Part shown: piece after piece, positions 4,879-5,652 of the stretch
Layout of the letters: every line of letters begins with the position of its first letter
Position numbering within the stretch: position 1 is the first letter of the stretch
From: an archaeon
GTDB lineage: Archaea; Nanobdellota; Nanobdellia; Woesearchaeales; ARS49
Reading direction: 5' to 3'
NCBI GenBank assembly: GCA_016213425.1
Contig: JACRAI010000086.1
Span: 1-5,652, forward strand
Length of the DNA: 5,652 bases
The notes under the pieces: generated by a model
Told to the model about the DNA's origin: nothing
What the model saw: the letters and a program-made list of their open reading frames with translations, nothing else
Databases searched by the model: none
Made by a program: the position numbers and the translations under genes

Positions 4879-5256
4879 ATGGTTAGTAAAACTGGCTGGG
4901 TAAGTTTAGGAATTGTTATCTTAATGATTGCTTTATTAGTTTACAATTCTTATTTGCCTGGAAAATATGATGCTTTTGCTCAATGTTTAGAAGAAAAAGG
5001 AGCAATATTCTATGGCGCTTACTGGTGCCCTCACTGTAAAGATCAAAAAGAGTTATTCGGAAGAAGTGTAAGCAAGCTTCCTTACATTGAATGTGCAATG
5101 CCTGGAACAAAAGAATTAGTTGAAGCATGCCAAAAAGCAAACATTGAAGCTTTTCCAACATGGACTTTTAGTGACGGAACCAAAGAAGAAGGAGTTTTTC
5201 CTTTAACCTACCTAGCACAAAAGACAGGATGCAAGATTGAAGAAGAAAAACAATAA
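4879..5256 (+). CDS. Membrane-anchored thioredoxin-like protein, VKOR-partner type
   Basis: The 125-residue protein has an N-terminal membrane helix (about residues 7-23) followed by a compact thioredoxin-fold domain with active site GAYWCPHCKDQKELFG (C50, C53) and cis-proline in AFPTWTF (P93). The GAYWCPHC...QKELFG, YIEC (C72) and AC (C84) pattern closely resembles, as I recall it, the Trx domain fused to the C-terminus of VKOR in cyanobacterial and other bacterial proteins. Here it is a separate protein with its own anchor, close to a VKOR lacking a Trx domain. The likely role is to receive oxidising equivalents from VKOR outside the membrane and pass them to substrates or to DsbA. Cysteines C36, C72, C84 and C118 are additional. 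It starts 24 nt after the dsbA-like stop with no Shine-Dalgarno, directly after a T-rich stretch. Confidence 0.87.
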   Translation: MVSKTGWVSLGIVILMIALLVYNSYLPGKYDAFAQCLEEKGAIFYGAYWCPHCKDQKELFGRSVSKLPYIECAMPGTKELVEACQKANIEAFPTWTFSDGTKEEGVFPLTYLAQKTGCKIEEEKQ

Positions 5257-5285
5257 CTTGTTTTTCAAAAATTTAAATTAAGAAT
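5257..5285 (+). terminator. Short convergent spacer with T-run
   Basis: This 29-nt AT-rich gap separates the converging thioredoxin-like gene and the partial gene at the right edge. A GTTTTT run just after the TAA could end plus-strand transcription, and AATTTTTG on the other strand could do the same for the opposing gene. No stable hairpin is visible. Confidence 0.3.
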
Positions 5286-5652
5286 TTACTGAACTCTTTT
5301 TTCTAAACTAAATCTGCTTTCTGCTTTTCTGCCTTCAGAAGTTGTAAACATAACTGTAGAGCTTAGTAGTGCTAAGCAAGCGCTAGCTTGATAAGTCCAG
5401 TTAGGAAGGTGACTGTATCCGAAATTTGGATCACTCATTTTTTCTGCTGCAAAATCAATTCCTGCAACACCAAAATAAGCGGCAGCAGCAAAAACACTTC
5501 CAACAGCCACGCCTTTGACGAAGCCTTTAACTTGACCAAATAATTTAGCTTTACTTCTTGCTTTATAATAACCAGGATTATCTTTTCTTAACAATTGAGA
5601 AATCGCTTTGCTATTCTGCGGTGTGAAAAATCCTTGTTCATATAATGCATCA
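5286..5652 (-). CDS. Partial hypothetical membrane protein (C-terminal part)
   Basis: The frame is open from the TAA at 5286-5288 to the right edge, giving at least 121 C-terminal residues; the N-terminus lies outside the window. A TTG at 5594 could be taken as a start, but the reading frame continues upstream without a stop through DALYEQGFFTPQNSKAISQ, which looks like ordinary protein, so the gene is partial. Two hydrophobic segments are visible, roughly visible residues 47-65 (VAVGSVFAAAAYFGVAG) and 87-104 (YQASACLALLSSTVMFTT). They are separated by a polar loop containing NFGYSHLPNW, and a charged tail ends SLEKRVQ. No family is recognised. It converges with the thioredoxin-like gene and is in a different transcription unit. 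Confidence 0.65.
   Translation of the reverse strand, partial: DALYEQGFFTPQNSKAISQLLRKDNPGYYKARSKAKLFGQVKGFVKGVAVGSVFAAAAYFGVAGIDFAAEKMSDPNFGYSHLPNWTYQASACLALLSSTVMFTTSEGRKAESRFSLEKRVQ

Noticed and set aside
4916..5161. Minus-strand ORF inside the Trx-like gene
   Set aside because: Antisense shadow over the CPHC active-site region; no independent support.
5592..5594. TTG as start of the right-edge gene
   Set aside because: The frame stays open with protein-like sequence to the window edge, so the gene is partial and the TTG is an internal Leu codon.
1..5652. tRNA, rRNA, CRISPR or mobile element
   Set aside because: No cloverleaf-like segment, spaced repeat array, transposase ORF or terminal inverted repeats were seen by eye; a covariance-model search could still reveal a missed small RNA.

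Overview
The window looks like a piece of an AT-rich archaeal genome, most likely from a DPANN-type lineage (Woesearchaeota/Pacearchaeota-like). The evidence is a ribosomal protein L15e gene (a family limited to archaea and eukaryotes), a short archaeal-type triosephosphate isomerase, TATA boxes about 25-28 nt upstream of ATG codons with no Shine-Dalgarno (SD) sequence (leaderless starts), two SD-led genes with GGGTGG/GAGGTGG motifs, very tight gene packing, and several small proteins I do not recognise. The phylum assignment is inference; archaeal origin is well supported.

Left block (1-981, + strand): a protein with an AbrB/SpoVT-like N-terminus and a MNT-type nucleotidyltransferase domain starts behind a TATA box and a symmetric TACGTA operator-like site. 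It overlaps a tiny lysine-rich coiled-coil ORF that is interrupted by an apparent one-base frameshift. Middle-left block (990-2646, - strand), in transcription order: a 100-residue lysine-tailed helical protein, a DUF192 putative lipoprotein (ATGA overlap), L15e with its own promoter, and a charge-segregated protein with a basic N-terminus and an acidic C-terminus.

Middle-right block (2739-5256, + strand): a 40-residue single-membrane-helix protein, tpiA, a VKOR-family membrane protein that overlaps tpiA by ATGA, a membrane-anchored DsbA-like oxidoreductase, and a membrane-anchored thioredoxin-like protein resembling the thioredoxin domain fused to VKOR in other organisms. The last three form a coherent oxidative protein-folding set: VKOR would reoxidise the anchored thioredoxin and/or DsbA, which would put disulfides into extracytoplasmic proteins. 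This split VKOR/DsbA/Trx cluster is the clearest functional system in the window. The right edge (5286-5652, - strand) holds the C-terminal part of an unrecognised membrane protein that runs off the window.

No gap between genes exceeds 300 bases; the longest (4030-4134) holds the dsbA promoter and a repeated ATTAATCA motif. I saw no rRNA, CRISPR array, insertion sequence or convincing tRNA.
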